From UBA993 sp964485855 (GTDB taxonomy: Bacteria > Bacillota > Dethiobacteria > DTU022), in NCBI GenBank assembly GCA_964485855.1, contig CAZAKI010000042.1, positions 1 to 15,362 of the forward strand: a DNA stretch of 15,362 nucleotides, in the 5' to 3' direction. Under the pieces are notes generated by a model, which was not told the DNA's origin, ran no database searches, and saw only the letters and a list, made by a program, of their open reading frames with translations. Shown in pieces: positions 7,917-14,520 of the stretch; position 1 is the first letter of the stretch; each line of letters opens with the position of its first letter. The position numbers were made by a program, and so were the translations under genes.

Positions 7917-8429
7917 ATGAAAAACTATGATGAACCTCTTTTTATTGAAACTGTCAAAAGCAGTTGCGATCAGCTTTATGAAGAGGTATTAAATGAAATA
8001 AAGACTCTTTGCATCCAGCAACCCTTTGCCGTGCTGGCCACGCAGGGCAAAGGTCAGCCCTACACTTCCCTGATCAGTTTTGCCATTAGTGATGATTTTA
8101 GGAATTTAGTATTCTCTACTCCGGCACAAACTCGCAAGTACAATTTGATTATCAGCAATAACAAGGTTTCAGTGATGATCGATAACCGTTCACAACAACC
8201 TGAAAGCATCAACATGATTAGTGGTTTAACAATCACCGGAACAGCAAAACCGATTGAAGATCCGCAAGAATACAAGCATTGGGCCGGCAAACTTCTTGAA
8301 CGACATAGCTACCTGGAGAAGTTTATACAGGCTCCTTCTTCCAGCCTGATCCTGATCGATACGATTCGCTTCTTCTATGTGCGCCGTTTTCAGGAGGTCT
8401 ACCAGTGGGCACCTGAGAACAGCATTTAA
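7917..8429 (+). CDS. Pyridoxamine 5'-phosphate oxidase-like flavin split-barrel protein
   Basis: A small cytoplasmic protein of 170 residues from the PNPOx-like split-barrel superfamily, which binds FMN, F420 or heme. Recognisable parts are PFAVLATQGKGQPYTSL (36-52), the first strands facing the flavin, VFSTPAQTRKYNLI (65-78), and the central strand VSVMIDNR (84-91), followed by GLTITGTAKPI (103-113). The layout resembles general stress and Nim-type family members more than true PdxH, which has a different C-terminus. The frame stays open upstream to 7803, but AAGGAG at 7899-7904 favours ATG at 7917 or the adjacent TTG at 7914. The residues before that are not family-like. The gene ends tail-to-tail with the SDR gene, the two stop codons overlapping by 4 bp. 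Substrate and cofactor are not determinable here. Confidence 0.75.
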   Translation: MKNYDEPLFIETVKSSCDQLYEEVLNEIKTLCIQQPFAVLATQGKGQPYTSLISFAISDDFRNLVFSTPAQTRKYNLIISNNKVSVMIDNRSQQPESINMISGLTITGTAKPIEDPQEYKHWAGKLLERHSYLEKFIQAPSSSLILIDTIRFFYVRRFQEVYQWAPENSI

Positions 8430-9091
8430 AGCTCTTTATGGATTATCTCCCATTGCCACTGGCCGGGGGTCTGCTGGGCAAGCTTTACATAATTCGCCGC
8501 AATCAGATCCGGATCATAAAGGGTCCCGGCCTGGATCGGACGGGTTATGGTGACCGTTGCGGCATGAATCCCTTCCGGTAAAAGTTCTTTGTACAGTGCA
8601 TAAACCCAGTTACGCAGCGCCGCCTTGCCGACCGAGTGAGTAGTCCGTTCGACAGAAGGTTCAATAGCAAACCCTCCTCCGGTGAAAAGCAGCACCCCGC
8701 TGCCTCTCAACCGCAGCTTTGGGACTATTGCTGCCACTGTATGCAGAGCCCCGAAAAAATTCAACGGCAGGGTATCAATAATCGCCTGCGGAGTCAGTTC
8801 GCTTGGTTTTTCCATTGTCATGGCGGCCACATTGTAGATCACGACATCAGGCAGTCCCACCTGTTCGGTTATCTCGTTAAATACCCTGTTCATGGTTTCC
8901 AGCTCGGTGACATCGGCCCGGTGCAAGGTGGCTTTGCCTCCTTCATTCTCAACCTGTTTTTTATAAGGCTCCATATTGGCTGGATTTCTTGAAATTAAAG
9001 CCATGGTATAACCCGACCGGGCAAAAGTTCTGGCCAACGCCTGTCCCATTCCACTTCCTACGCCGGCAATAGCACAAATTTTATCTGACAT
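8426..9091 (-). CDS. Short-chain dehydrogenase/reductase (SDR) family protein lacking the catalytic Tyr
   Basis: A 221-residue Rossmann-fold protein. The cofactor loop GVGSGMG (10-16), Asp60 before VTE, the YNVAA segment (86-90, matching NNAG), Asn111 and the helix GKAALRNW are all in SDR order. The active site is unusual. The position of the YxxxK tyrosine is His152 in HSVGK (152-156), and the catalytic serine position falls in FTGGG (136-140), giving Thr137. From memory, a subgroup of SDRs carries TGGG together with SxxGK, so this is a divergent branch rather than a broken gene, but standard dehydrogenase chemistry is doubtful. The frame is open upstream to 9193, but the Rossmann fold begins at MSDKICAIAG, and GGGGG at 9104-9100 precedes that ATG. 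Substrate unknown. It overlaps the PNPOx-like gene by 4 bp at its 3' end. Confidence 0.8.
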   Translation of the reverse strand: MSDKICAIAGVGSGMGQALARTFARSGYTMALISRNPANMEPYKKQVENEGGKATLHRADVTELETMNRVFNEITEQVGLPDVVIYNVAAMTMEKPSELTPQAIIDTLPLNFFGALHTVAAIVPKLRLRGSGVLLFTGGGFAIEPSVERTTHSVGKAALRNWVYALYKELLPEGIHAATVTITRPIQAGTLYDPDLIAANYVKLAQQTPGQWQWEIIHKEL

Positions 9092-9134
9092 CCATCTATC
9101 CCCCAATCCTGCACTCTGATCATCTATTTCTTTC

Positions 9135-9163
9135 AGTTTAGCATGATTTCCAAAACTGTCCAA
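9135..9163 (-). promoter_or_regulatory. Possible promoter of the SDR gene
   Basis: On the minus strand, TTGGAC (9163-9158) and TAAACT (9140-9135) are 17 bp apart, with TGC directly before the -10 (extended -10). The -35 is weak (3/6). It would leave a leader of about 35 nt before the ATG at 9091, supporting that start over the more upstream frame. Confidence 0.35.
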
Positions 9164-9184
9164 CAAATTCTCAGCATGGACTAG

Positions 9185-9212
9185 TTGTATCATGCATTAT
9201 TGCTGTTATAAT
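9185..9212 (+). promoter_or_regulatory. Extended -10 promoter of the DapA-family gene
   Basis: A perfect TATAAT at 9207-9212 is preceded by TGT, giving a full extended -10 TGnTATAAT. A weak -35, TTGTAT (9185-9190), lies 16 bp upstream. The start would be near 9219, about 38 nt before the ATG at 9257. Confidence 0.6.
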
Positions 9213-9256
9213 TAAGAGACAAATTCGACTGATTGATAGAAAATGGTGGGATTAAA

Positions 9257-10153
9257 ATGCTTAAAGGAATATACGCGCCGATACCAACCCCGTTTGATAA
9301 TGACGGTGAGATCAGCTGGAAGGGCTTCAAGAAGAACCTCGAGTGGTGGGGAAACAGCTCCCTCGACGGTCTGGTGGTAGGCGGAACAAACGGTGAAGCT
9401 GTATTGCTGAGTGAAGAAGAAAAGATCGCCGCTTTTTCCTACACCCGTGAAAATCTACCGGCCGCCAAAAAAGTGGTTGCCGGCACCGGCTGCGAATCAG
9501 CCCGGGCGACAATAAGGTTAAACCGGGCAGCAGCAGAAAGTGGCTGTGATGCTGTCCTGGTGCTAAACCCCAGCTATTACAAGGGCAGCCTGAACGATGA
9601 AGCTCTATACCTATATTTTATGCATGTTGCCGAAGATTCACCTTTGCCCCTGTTGTTGTACAATATGCCCCGCAATACAGCCGTTAATCTGAATGCTAAC
9701 CTGGTCTGCCGCCTGGCAGAACATCCAAACATTGTCGGAATCAAAGACAGTTCCGGTAATATTGTCCAGCTGGCTGAAATCATCAGGGGTTGCCGACCCG
9801 GCTTCGCGGTTTTTGCCGGATCAGCCAGTTTTCTACTTCCCTCGCTAGTCATGGGAGCTGTTGGGGGCACTTTGGCTTTGGCTAATATTCTACCCAAACC
9901 GTGTGCCAGGATCCAATCCCTGTTTACCGCAGGCCACCTTGCAGAAGCAAAAGAACTTCAACTGAAACTTCTTGCCATAAACAATGCCGTAACTTCCCGC
10001 TGGGGTGTGGCCGGGCTTAAAGCAGCCATGGATCTTTGCGATCTCTATGGCGGCAAACCCCGCCTGCCACTTCAACCCCTGAGCGAATTAGAAAAAACAG
10101 AACTTAAAACAATGATCGACATCCTGATTGTTGAGAAAACCCTAAGTAGCTAA
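9257..10153 (+). CDS. Dihydrodipicolinate synthase (DapA)-family lyase/aldolase
   Basis: A class I (Schiff-base) TIM-barrel enzyme of 298 residues in the DapA/N-acetylneuraminate lyase/KDG-aldolase superfamily. Visible are the N-terminal GIYAPIPTPF (4-13), the substrate carboxylate loop GGTNGEA (42-48, the usual GTTGE region with Asn in place of the second Thr), Tyr135 in YNMPRNT and the Schiff-base Lys163 in GIKDSSG. The superfamily condenses or cleaves pyruvate with aldehydes. The variant loop and the lack of nearby lysine genes make true DapA uncertain; a 4-hydroxy-2-oxoglutarate or sugar-acid aldolase is equally possible. GGTGGG at 9245-9250 sits 6 nt before the ATG at 9257; the frame is open from a TTG at 9233. 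It is divergent from the SDR gene. The stop overlaps the converging MBL-hydrolase gene by 12 bp. Confidence 0.82.
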   Translation: MLKGIYAPIPTPFDNDGEISWKGFKKNLEWWGNSSLDGLVVGGTNGEAVLLSEEEKIAAFSYTRENLPAAKKVVAGTGCESARATIRLNRAAAESGCDAVLVLNPSYYKGSLNDEALYLYFMHVAEDSPLPLLLYNMPRNTAVNLNANLVCRLAEHPNIVGIKDSSGNIVQLAEIIRGCRPGFAVFAGSASFLLPSLVMGAVGGTLALANILPKPCARIQSLFTAGHLAEAKELQLKLLAINNAVTSRWGVAGLKAAMDLCDLYGGKPRLPLQPLSELEKTELKTMIDILIVEKTLSS

Positions 10154-10903
10154 GATTTGATCAATCAGATTTTGAATCGAATAATGACCGCCTGTAAGAA
10201 AGGCCATCCTACTTTCCCTGGCAAATATTTGGGTCGTAATTTCTTCCGCACTTAGCCCTTCTGATGCAAGATTATTAGCTTTAGTACTGATTATTTCAAG
10301 ATGATCCAGGAATTTTTTGATCGAAGACTTACCTTCAGTAAATACTTTTCCAATTGAGGAAAACAAGATCAGCTCATGGTTCCTTAGTTTGATAACTTTA
10401 TGCAGGGAATCGATAATACCATGGAGATCTTCATCAGCTCTAAACACTTTCTGATTTTCCGAAACAAAAAGATCTCCGGAAAAAAGCCAGCCCTGTTCAG
10501 GCTCATAAAGACAGAGATGATCCGGGCAATGCCCCGGGGTATTAATAACTTGAAAAATGAACTGATCTGTTTTGATCTGATCGCCGATAGTTTTGATAAT
10601 AGTTGGCTCCGGGTAACCCCAGACCAATTCCTGATATTGATGCAATTTCATCTTTTTACCGATGAGCGGAACCGCCAGTGGGTGAGCATAGATATCAAGG
10701 CCGTATTCCTTTTGTACTAAGGCATTCCCGCCCACATGATCTTCATGGTGGTGGGTGTTTATGACCTGGTTCACCGTTTTATCTCGTAAGAATCCGATCA
10801 ATTCCGGGGCAGTGAAAGAACAACCTGTATCTACCAATAGACCATCAACCAGGTAGGCCGCAGTCCAATAATAGACTGTGCCGTCAACCTCCCGGCCCAT
10901 CAT
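10142..10903 (-). CDS. Metallo-beta-lactamase-fold hydrolase
   Basis: A 253-residue cytoplasmic MBL-fold protein, similar in layout to glyoxalase II/thioesterase-like members. Ligand motifs are HHHEDH (51-56, HxHxDH with His51, His53, Asp55, His56), PGH (His125) and SGD (Asp144). The usual last motif, PGHG with the final His, reads LFSSIGKVF (180-188) here, so one metal-2 ligand appears to be missing. The N-terminal AYLVDGLLVDTG is typical. The ATG at 10903 is the only standard start, but AGGAG (10922-10918) is 14 nt away, and the open frame extends upstream without any ATG, GTG or TTG to a stop near 10957, so the real N-terminus is slightly uncertain. The gene lies downstream of, and in the same direction as, two tRNA genes, but behind their hairpin. 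Substrate unknown. Confidence 0.8.
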   Translation of the reverse strand: MMGREVDGTVYYWTAAYLVDGLLVDTGCSFTAPELIGFLRDKTVNQVINTHHHEDHVGGNALVQKEYGLDIYAHPLAVPLIGKKMKLHQYQELVWGYPEPTIIKTIGDQIKTDQFIFQVINTPGHCPDHLCLYEPEQGWLFSGDLFVSENQKVFRADEDLHGIIDSLHKVIKLRNHELILFSSIGKVFTEGKSSIKKFLDHLEIISTKANNLASEGLSAEEITTQIFARESRMAFLTGGHYSIQNLIDQILAT

Positions 10904-10960
10904 GATTTGAGTTACCGCTCCTACTTTTTTTCTTTTAGCATATTTTCCTTTTTCCTAGTG

Positions 10961-10992
10961 AAAAGAGCTGCCACTTAATGGTGGAAGCTCTT
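10961..10992 (-). terminator. Terminator-like hairpin after tRNA-Glu
   Basis: AAGAGCT (10963-10969) with CCAC (10971-10974) pairs with GTGG (10981-10984) and AGCTCTT (10986-10992), an 11 bp stem with one G-A mismatch and a 6 nt loop. Read on the minus strand it ends in a short T4 run. It lies 8 nt past the tRNA-Glu 3' end, where termination of the tRNA transcript is expected. Confidence 0.5.
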
Positions 10993-10999
10993 CTATAAA

Positions 11000-11075
11000 T
11001 GGTGACCCCTAGGGGATTCGAACCCCTGTTGCCAGCTTGAAAGGCTGGTGTCCTAACCGATTAGACGAAGGGGCC
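11000..11075 (-). tRNA. tRNA-Glu (anticodon UUC)
   Basis: A 76 nt cloverleaf on the minus strand. The acceptor GGCCCCT pairs with AGGGGTC, the anticodon loop CTTTCAA is flanked by CCAGC/GCTGG, and the T arm contains GGTTCGAATCC. CCA is encoded. The anticodon TTC reads GAA/GAG (Glu). It follows tRNA-Met by 7 nt, so the two are processed from one transcript. Confidence 0.95.
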
Positions 11076-11082
11076 ATGAAAG

Positions 11083-11158
11083 TGGTGGGCCCACTAGGAC
11101 TCGAACCTAGGACCAACCGGTTATGAGCCGGTAGCTCTACCAGCTGAGCTATGGGCCC
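11083..11158 (-). tRNA. tRNA with CAU anticodon (elongator Met, possibly Ile2)
   Basis: A 76 nt cloverleaf on the minus strand with acceptor GGGCCCA/TGGGCCC, D arm AGCTCAGCTGGTAGAGCT, anticodon loop CTCATAA between ACCGG and CCGGT, T-loop TTCGAGT and encoded CCA. The acceptor starts with a fully paired G-C, so it is not the initiator tRNA. Elongator tRNA-Met is the default call. Lysidine-modified tRNA-Ile2 shares the CAU anticodon and cannot be excluded from sequence alone. Confidence 0.9.
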
Positions 11159-11204
11159 GTATCGTCTGTCACAGCCTGAAACAACATACCTGTAGAGCGA
11201 TATG

Positions 11205-11234
11205 AGTTTAACATACCGCCCTAATCATTGTCAA
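11205..11234 (-). promoter_or_regulatory. Promoter of the tRNA-Met/tRNA-Glu transcript
   Basis: On the minus strand, a perfect TTGACA (11234-11229) is followed after 18 bp by TAAACT (11210-11205), with TGT in front of the -10. The start would be about 40 nt before tRNA-Met. A further TATAAT (11275-11270) upstream has no convincing -35. Confidence 0.6.
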
Positions 11235-11285
11235 GATAATGAATCTTTTTATTGAACCGAATCATGCCAAATTATACCGTGGGAC

Positions 11286-12680
11286 TTAAAGTTCCACTAC
11301 TTCCAGCCAATCGGGAATTTGAGTTGACAGCTGCAGTTTACTCTCAAACAGTGCTGATAATTTGTGTTGGGCTTCTTCTTCCCCGTGAACGATGAATACT
11401 TTTTTCGGTTTAGTGCTAAATTTACTAACCCAGTTTAGCAGATCTTCCTGATCGGCATGCGCTGAATAAGAAATATTATTCTCAATCGTCGCATTTACCT
11501 CTACCTGGTCTCCTAATAACTCCACAATTTTTATTCCATCAATAATTTGCCGGCCGAGCGTACCTTCCGCCTGGTAACCAACAAATAATATGGTCGACTC
11601 GGGACGCCACAGGTTATGTCTCAGATGATACTGAATCCGGCCGGCATCGCACATTCCGCTGGCCGAAATGATGATCGCGTTGCTTTTTATTTTATTCAGC
11701 TTCATCGATTCAGCCCTGCTGCTGGAATATTTAAAAGTAGGCAAGGTAAAAGGGTGATGACCTTTCTTAATCAACTGGTTGGTCTCCCGATCGTAAAAGT
11801 CAATATTCTTCTTGAATATTTCTGTTGCGGCAATCGCAAGCGGGCTGTCAAGGTAGATTTTTACCCGGGGATCAAGCCGCCCCTTACTTTGAAGTATTGC
11901 CAAATCAAAGAGTAGATCCTGGGCTCTTTCCACGGCAAAAGAGGGAATGATTAGGTTCCCCCCCTGTTTCATGGTTCGATCAATTATTTTTTTCAGTTCT
12001 TCGGGTCGATCTGCTACCTCGGGATGCAGGCGATCACCATAGGTCGACTCGATAATCAGGTAGTCCGCTTCTTCCAGATTGGCAGGATCTTTAACAAAGG
12101 GCTGAGCCGGTCGTCCCAGGTCACCACTGAAGACAATTTTTATTTTTTTGCCACCTTCTTCAATCCACAATTCCACTAGACATGATCCGAGAATATGTCC
12201 CGCTTCACGCAGCCGAAACTCCACCCCTTGTGTCGGCTGCAGGATTTGATCAAGTTCAAGCTCGTTAAAATGATCCAGCGCATTATAGGCGTCTTCTACG
12301 GTATAGATCGGTTCCAATCCTGGTAAACCAGCTTTTTCCGGATCGTTAGCAGCATCTTTTGCTTCAGCTTCCTGGATATGACCAGAATCAGGCAGCATTA
12401 CTGCACATAGATCTTTTGTTGCCGAGCTGCAATAAATTTTTCCTTTGAAACCAGCCTTGCAGAGCTTAGGAATTAATCCCGAGTGATCGATATGGGCGTG
12501 GGTTAAAATTAAAAAATCAATCCTCGCCGGGTCTATCGTGTATTTAGCCCTGTTCCGTTCTCTAATCTCTTCATCGCCCTGGAACATTCCACATTCAACC
12601 GCAAAGGTGGTTTTTTCAGTTTCGATCATATAAAATGAACCGGTTACAGTTCTAGCCCCGCCTAAAAAATGAATACGCAT
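11286..12680 (-). CDS. Beta-CASP metallo-beta-lactamase ribonuclease (Ysh1/CPSF-like)
   Basis: A 464-residue protein with a complete MBL plus beta-CASP architecture, expected to act on RNA. The MBL motifs are LTHAHIDHSG (59-68, HxHxDH), GHILGS (His162) and SGDLG (Asp187). The beta-CASP motifs follow: A at ESTYGDR (Glu211), B within IPSFAVER (245-252), and C at SAHAD (His408). The final VHGE (431-434) is the last ligand region. This order matches archaeal/bacterial CPSF73-like nucleases such as Thermus TTHA0252; it lacks the RNase J C-terminal domain and archaeal KH domains. The frame is open to 12740, but the family start MRIHFLGGARTVTGS fits ATG at 12680, which has AGGGGGA directly upstream. 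It is divergent from the MetH-activation gene over a 156 bp shared promoter region. Exact targets unknown. Confidence 0.88.
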   Translation of the reverse strand: MRIHFLGGARTVTGSFYMIETEKTTFAVECGMFQGDEEIRERNRAKYTIDPARIDFLILTHAHIDHSGLIPKLCKAGFKGKIYCSSATKDLCAVMLPDSGHIQEAEAKDAANDPEKAGLPGLEPIYTVEDAYNALDHFNELELDQILQPTQGVEFRLREAGHILGSCLVELWIEEGGKKIKIVFSGDLGRPAQPFVKDPANLEEADYLIIESTYGDRLHPEVADRPEELKKIIDRTMKQGGNLIIPSFAVERAQDLLFDLAILQSKGRLDPRVKIYLDSPLAIAATEIFKKNIDFYDRETNQLIKKGHHPFTLPTFKYSSSRAESMKLNKIKSNAIIISASGMCDAGRIQYHLRHNLWRPESTILFVGYQAEGTLGRQIIDGIKIVELLGDQVEVNATIENNISYSAHADQEDLLNWVSKFSTKPKKVFIVHGEEEAQHKLSALFESKLQLSTQIPDWLEVVEL

Positions 12681-12710
12681 AACAATCCCCCTATTTAAAA
12701 TATCCCCCTT

Positions 12711-12740
12711 ATTATATAGTAACCAAAACGATAATCGCAA
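12711..12740 (-). promoter_or_regulatory. Promoter of the beta-CASP nuclease gene
   Basis: On the minus strand, TTGCGA (12740-12735) and a perfect TATAAT (12716-12711) are 18 bp apart. The start would be near 12704, leaving a leader of about 24 nt that contains two GGGGGAT repeats, the second of which is the likely ribosome binding site. Confidence 0.5.
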
Positions 12741-12771
12741 TAAGTAAGCACGACCCGGGGAACGAGCCGAG

Positions 12772-12801
12772 TAGACAGAGAGACGAGGAAAAGGTTAAAA
12801 T
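12772..12801 (+). promoter_or_regulatory. Promoter of the MetH-activation-domain gene
   Basis: TAGACA (12772-12777) and TAAAAT (12796-12801), each 5/6 to consensus, are separated by 18 bp. The start would be near 12808, about 29 nt before the ATG at 12837. Confidence 0.5.
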
Positions 12802-12836
12802 AATATTTAGGTTCTTCATGACAGGAGGCAACAAGA

Positions 12837-13517
12837 ATGCACAAATTTGTTACAGAATTTGATTTCAGGATTACCACCGAAGATGTATTAAAAGGCCAGG
12901 GTATCGAACCGGGGCGTGCTTCGCAACGACTTTTCGATGTAGCAGAAAACGTTATTGAACAAACTGAAGCTCTGATTAAGCCGGCCGCAGTTTACGCCTT
13001 GGTTGATGTTATAGAGTTTGAACATCGCACGGTTCGCTTTGCACAGGGTAGTTTTGAAGGTTCCCTGGTGCAAAGATCACTGGCCGGGGCTGACCAGTTT
13101 TATGTGGCAATCTGCACCATTGGCGACGCCCTTGAAAAAAGAATAGACCAGCTGATGAGCGAAGATCCGGTTACCGCTGTGGCTCTTGATGGCGCCGGAA
13201 TTTCGGCAGTCCGCAAAGTATCACTGACCGTTGAAGATTTAATCAGTAAGGAAACCTGTGCCCTCGATCTTTCGCTTGGAATGCGTGCCCAACCCGGCCA
13301 GGAAGGATGGCCGATCGAACAACAGCGTGAAGTTTTTAAGATCCTGCCCGGGGAAGAATTGGGTGTGCGTTTGACAGAAAGCTGCCTAATGATCCCGCGA
13401 AAATCGGTTTCGTTTGTTATTCCCAGGGGCAAAAACTTAAATGATGCAATGGTCCCCTGTGATTTTTGCTCCAAGCGAAATCGCTGCGAATGGCGCAAGG
13501 AAAAACAGATCGTGTAG
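12837..13517 (+). CDS. Stand-alone MetH activation-domain-like protein
   Basis: A 226-residue protein resembling the reductive-activation domain of cobalamin-dependent methionine synthase, made as a separate polypeptide as in many anaerobic Bacillota. The clearest marks are PGQEGWPIEQQREVFKIL (153-170) and the family stretch LTESCLMIPRKSVSFVIP (179-196), followed by a cysteine cluster C-x2-C-x5-C (Cys208, 211, 217) in PCDFCSKRNRCEWR. By family, such proteins help return an inactive cob(II)alamin enzyme to cob(I)alamin; the C-terminal cysteines could bind metal or an Fe-S centre (inference). AGGAGG at 12823-12828 is 8 nt before ATG. No methionine synthase or corrinoid protein is seen in this window. 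The UroD-family gene lies about 7 kb away, which is too far to claim linkage. Confidence 0.78.
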   Translation: MHKFVTEFDFRITTEDVLKGQGIEPGRASQRLFDVAENVIEQTEALIKPAAVYALVDVIEFEHRTVRFAQGSFEGSLVQRSLAGADQFYVAICTIGDALEKRIDQLMSEDPVTAVALDGAGISAVRKVSLTVEDLISKETCALDLSLGMRAQPGQEGWPIEQQREVFKILPGEELGVRLTESCLMIPRKSVSFVIPRGKNLNDAMVPCDFCSKRNRCEWRKEKQIV

Positions 13518-13546
13518 AATTGATCTTGCGGAAATGAGCTGATTAA

Positions 13547-14449
13547 TTGAATTTTAGCAAAAGAGGAGGCAAGCCGGCAACCAGACATGATGCCGGGCGA
13601 CAAAATAAAAAGCACCGGAGCATCCTTACTCCGATCATTTTATTCTTTTTTGCTGCTGCGCTGCTATATGTGGTCTTTTTCGTTTTTCAGGAACGGGATA
13701 ATAAAGATGCTGTAGATCTTCCCGCAGAAACAACAGGAACTGGAAAAGAACAGGAAGAACCAGATGCAGCTGAAATAGAAACAGCTGAAGTAGCTGACCC
13801 TTTAGCCGATGCGAGTGAAGATCAATCAGCAAACATCGATTCTTCTGAACAGCCTGAAAGAGAGCTAAAGGTGATTTCTGATGGCAACTACCCGTTTGCC
13901 CTGGTCAGCAAAGAGACCACACTAAAAAGCGATTATGCCCCTGCAGACCTGCAACGGATACCGGAATATATGTTTCCGACCCGGGAACTATGGCTGCGGG
14001 AAGAAGCGCTGATTCAGCTCGAAATGCTGTGGCAGGAAGCTTTAGCCGAAGGGGTAACCCTGACAATCATCTCTGCTTATCGCAGCTACGACTATCAACA
14101 GTCTCTCTTTCAGAACTACGCCACCAACTACGGTGAAGAAGAAGCCAACCGTTTTAGTGCCCGGGCCGGACAATCCGAGCATCAGCTTGGTACAACCGTG
14201 GATTTCGGCGGAACTGCTGTAGATTTGAAAGCAGCCTACGCAGAAACCGAACAAGGTCGCTGGCTGGCTGAAAATGCTTATAAATATGGGTTTGCCATGA
14301 GCTATCCGCAAGGCAAAGAAGAGATTACCGGCTACATCTTTGAACCCTGGCATTACCGCTATATTGGGATCGAAGCAGCTACGCAGTGGTTTGAATCGGG
14401 TTTGAGTCTCAAAGAATTTTTAGAGGAAAAAACACAGTATTATGACTAA
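13547..14449 (+). CDS. Membrane-anchored D-alanyl-D-alanine carboxypeptidase (VanY-like, peptidase M15B)
   Basis: A 300-residue extracytoplasmic zinc peptidase that should trim the terminal D-Ala from peptidoglycan stem peptides. A basic cytoplasmic N-terminus (1-25) is followed by a transmembrane anchor (about 28-47), then an acidic Glu/Asp-rich low-complexity linker (50-107), then the peptidase. Zinc ligands and catalytic residues are readable: SAYRSYDYQ (176-184), SEHQLGTTVDF (210-220) with His212 and Asp219, and EPWHYRY (266-272) with Glu266 and His269. The only standard start is the TTG at 13547, which directly follows an in-frame TAA and has a weak ribosome binding site. A better AGAGGAGG lies inside the gene at 13562-13569 with no start codon suitably placed after it. 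It is 29 nt after the MetH-activation gene and could share its transcript. Confidence 0.87.
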   Translation: MNFSKRGGKPATRHDAGRQNKKHRSILTPIILFFFAAALLYVVFFVFQERDNKDAVDLPAETTGTGKEQEEPDAAEIETAEVADPLADASEDQSANIDSSEQPERELKVISDGNYPFALVSKETTLKSDYAPADLQRIPEYMFPTRELWLREEALIQLEMLWQEALAEGVTLTIISAYRSYDYQQSLFQNYATNYGEEEANRFSARAGQSEHQLGTTVDFGGTAVDLKAAYAETEQGRWLAENAYKYGFAMSYPQGKEEITGYIFEPWHYRYIGIEAATQWFESGLSLKEFLEEKTQYYD

Positions 14450-14506
14450 AACAAGGGTTAAGTGGTTATCTGCAGTCATTAACCACCGGACCTTCCATGA
14501 TTAACG

Positions 14507-14513
14507 AAGGAGG
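14507..14513 (+). promoter_or_regulatory. Ribosome binding site deciding a GTG start
   Basis: AAGGAGG is 7 nt upstream of the GTG at 14521. It overlaps codons of an earlier in-frame ATG at 14497 that lacks its own site, so GTG is preferred. Confidence 0.7.
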
Positions 14514-14520
14514 TTTAATA

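Noticed and set aside
8636..8992. 118-codon plus-strand frame inside the SDR gene
   Set aside because: Antisense shadow of a gene with clear Rossmann motifs; no ribosome binding site.
13100..13615. Long open frame (171 codons) on the minus strand across the MetH-activation gene
   Set aside because: It is a shadow of the plus-strand gene, which has a strong ribosome binding site and clear family motifs; the minus frame has no recognisable domain.
13587..13712. Small ATG frame following the internal AGAGGAGG in the VanY-like gene
   Set aside because: The spacing from the Shine-Dalgarno is about 17 nt, the product would be about 41 residues with no family, and the main frame carries a clear transmembrane anchor and peptidase.
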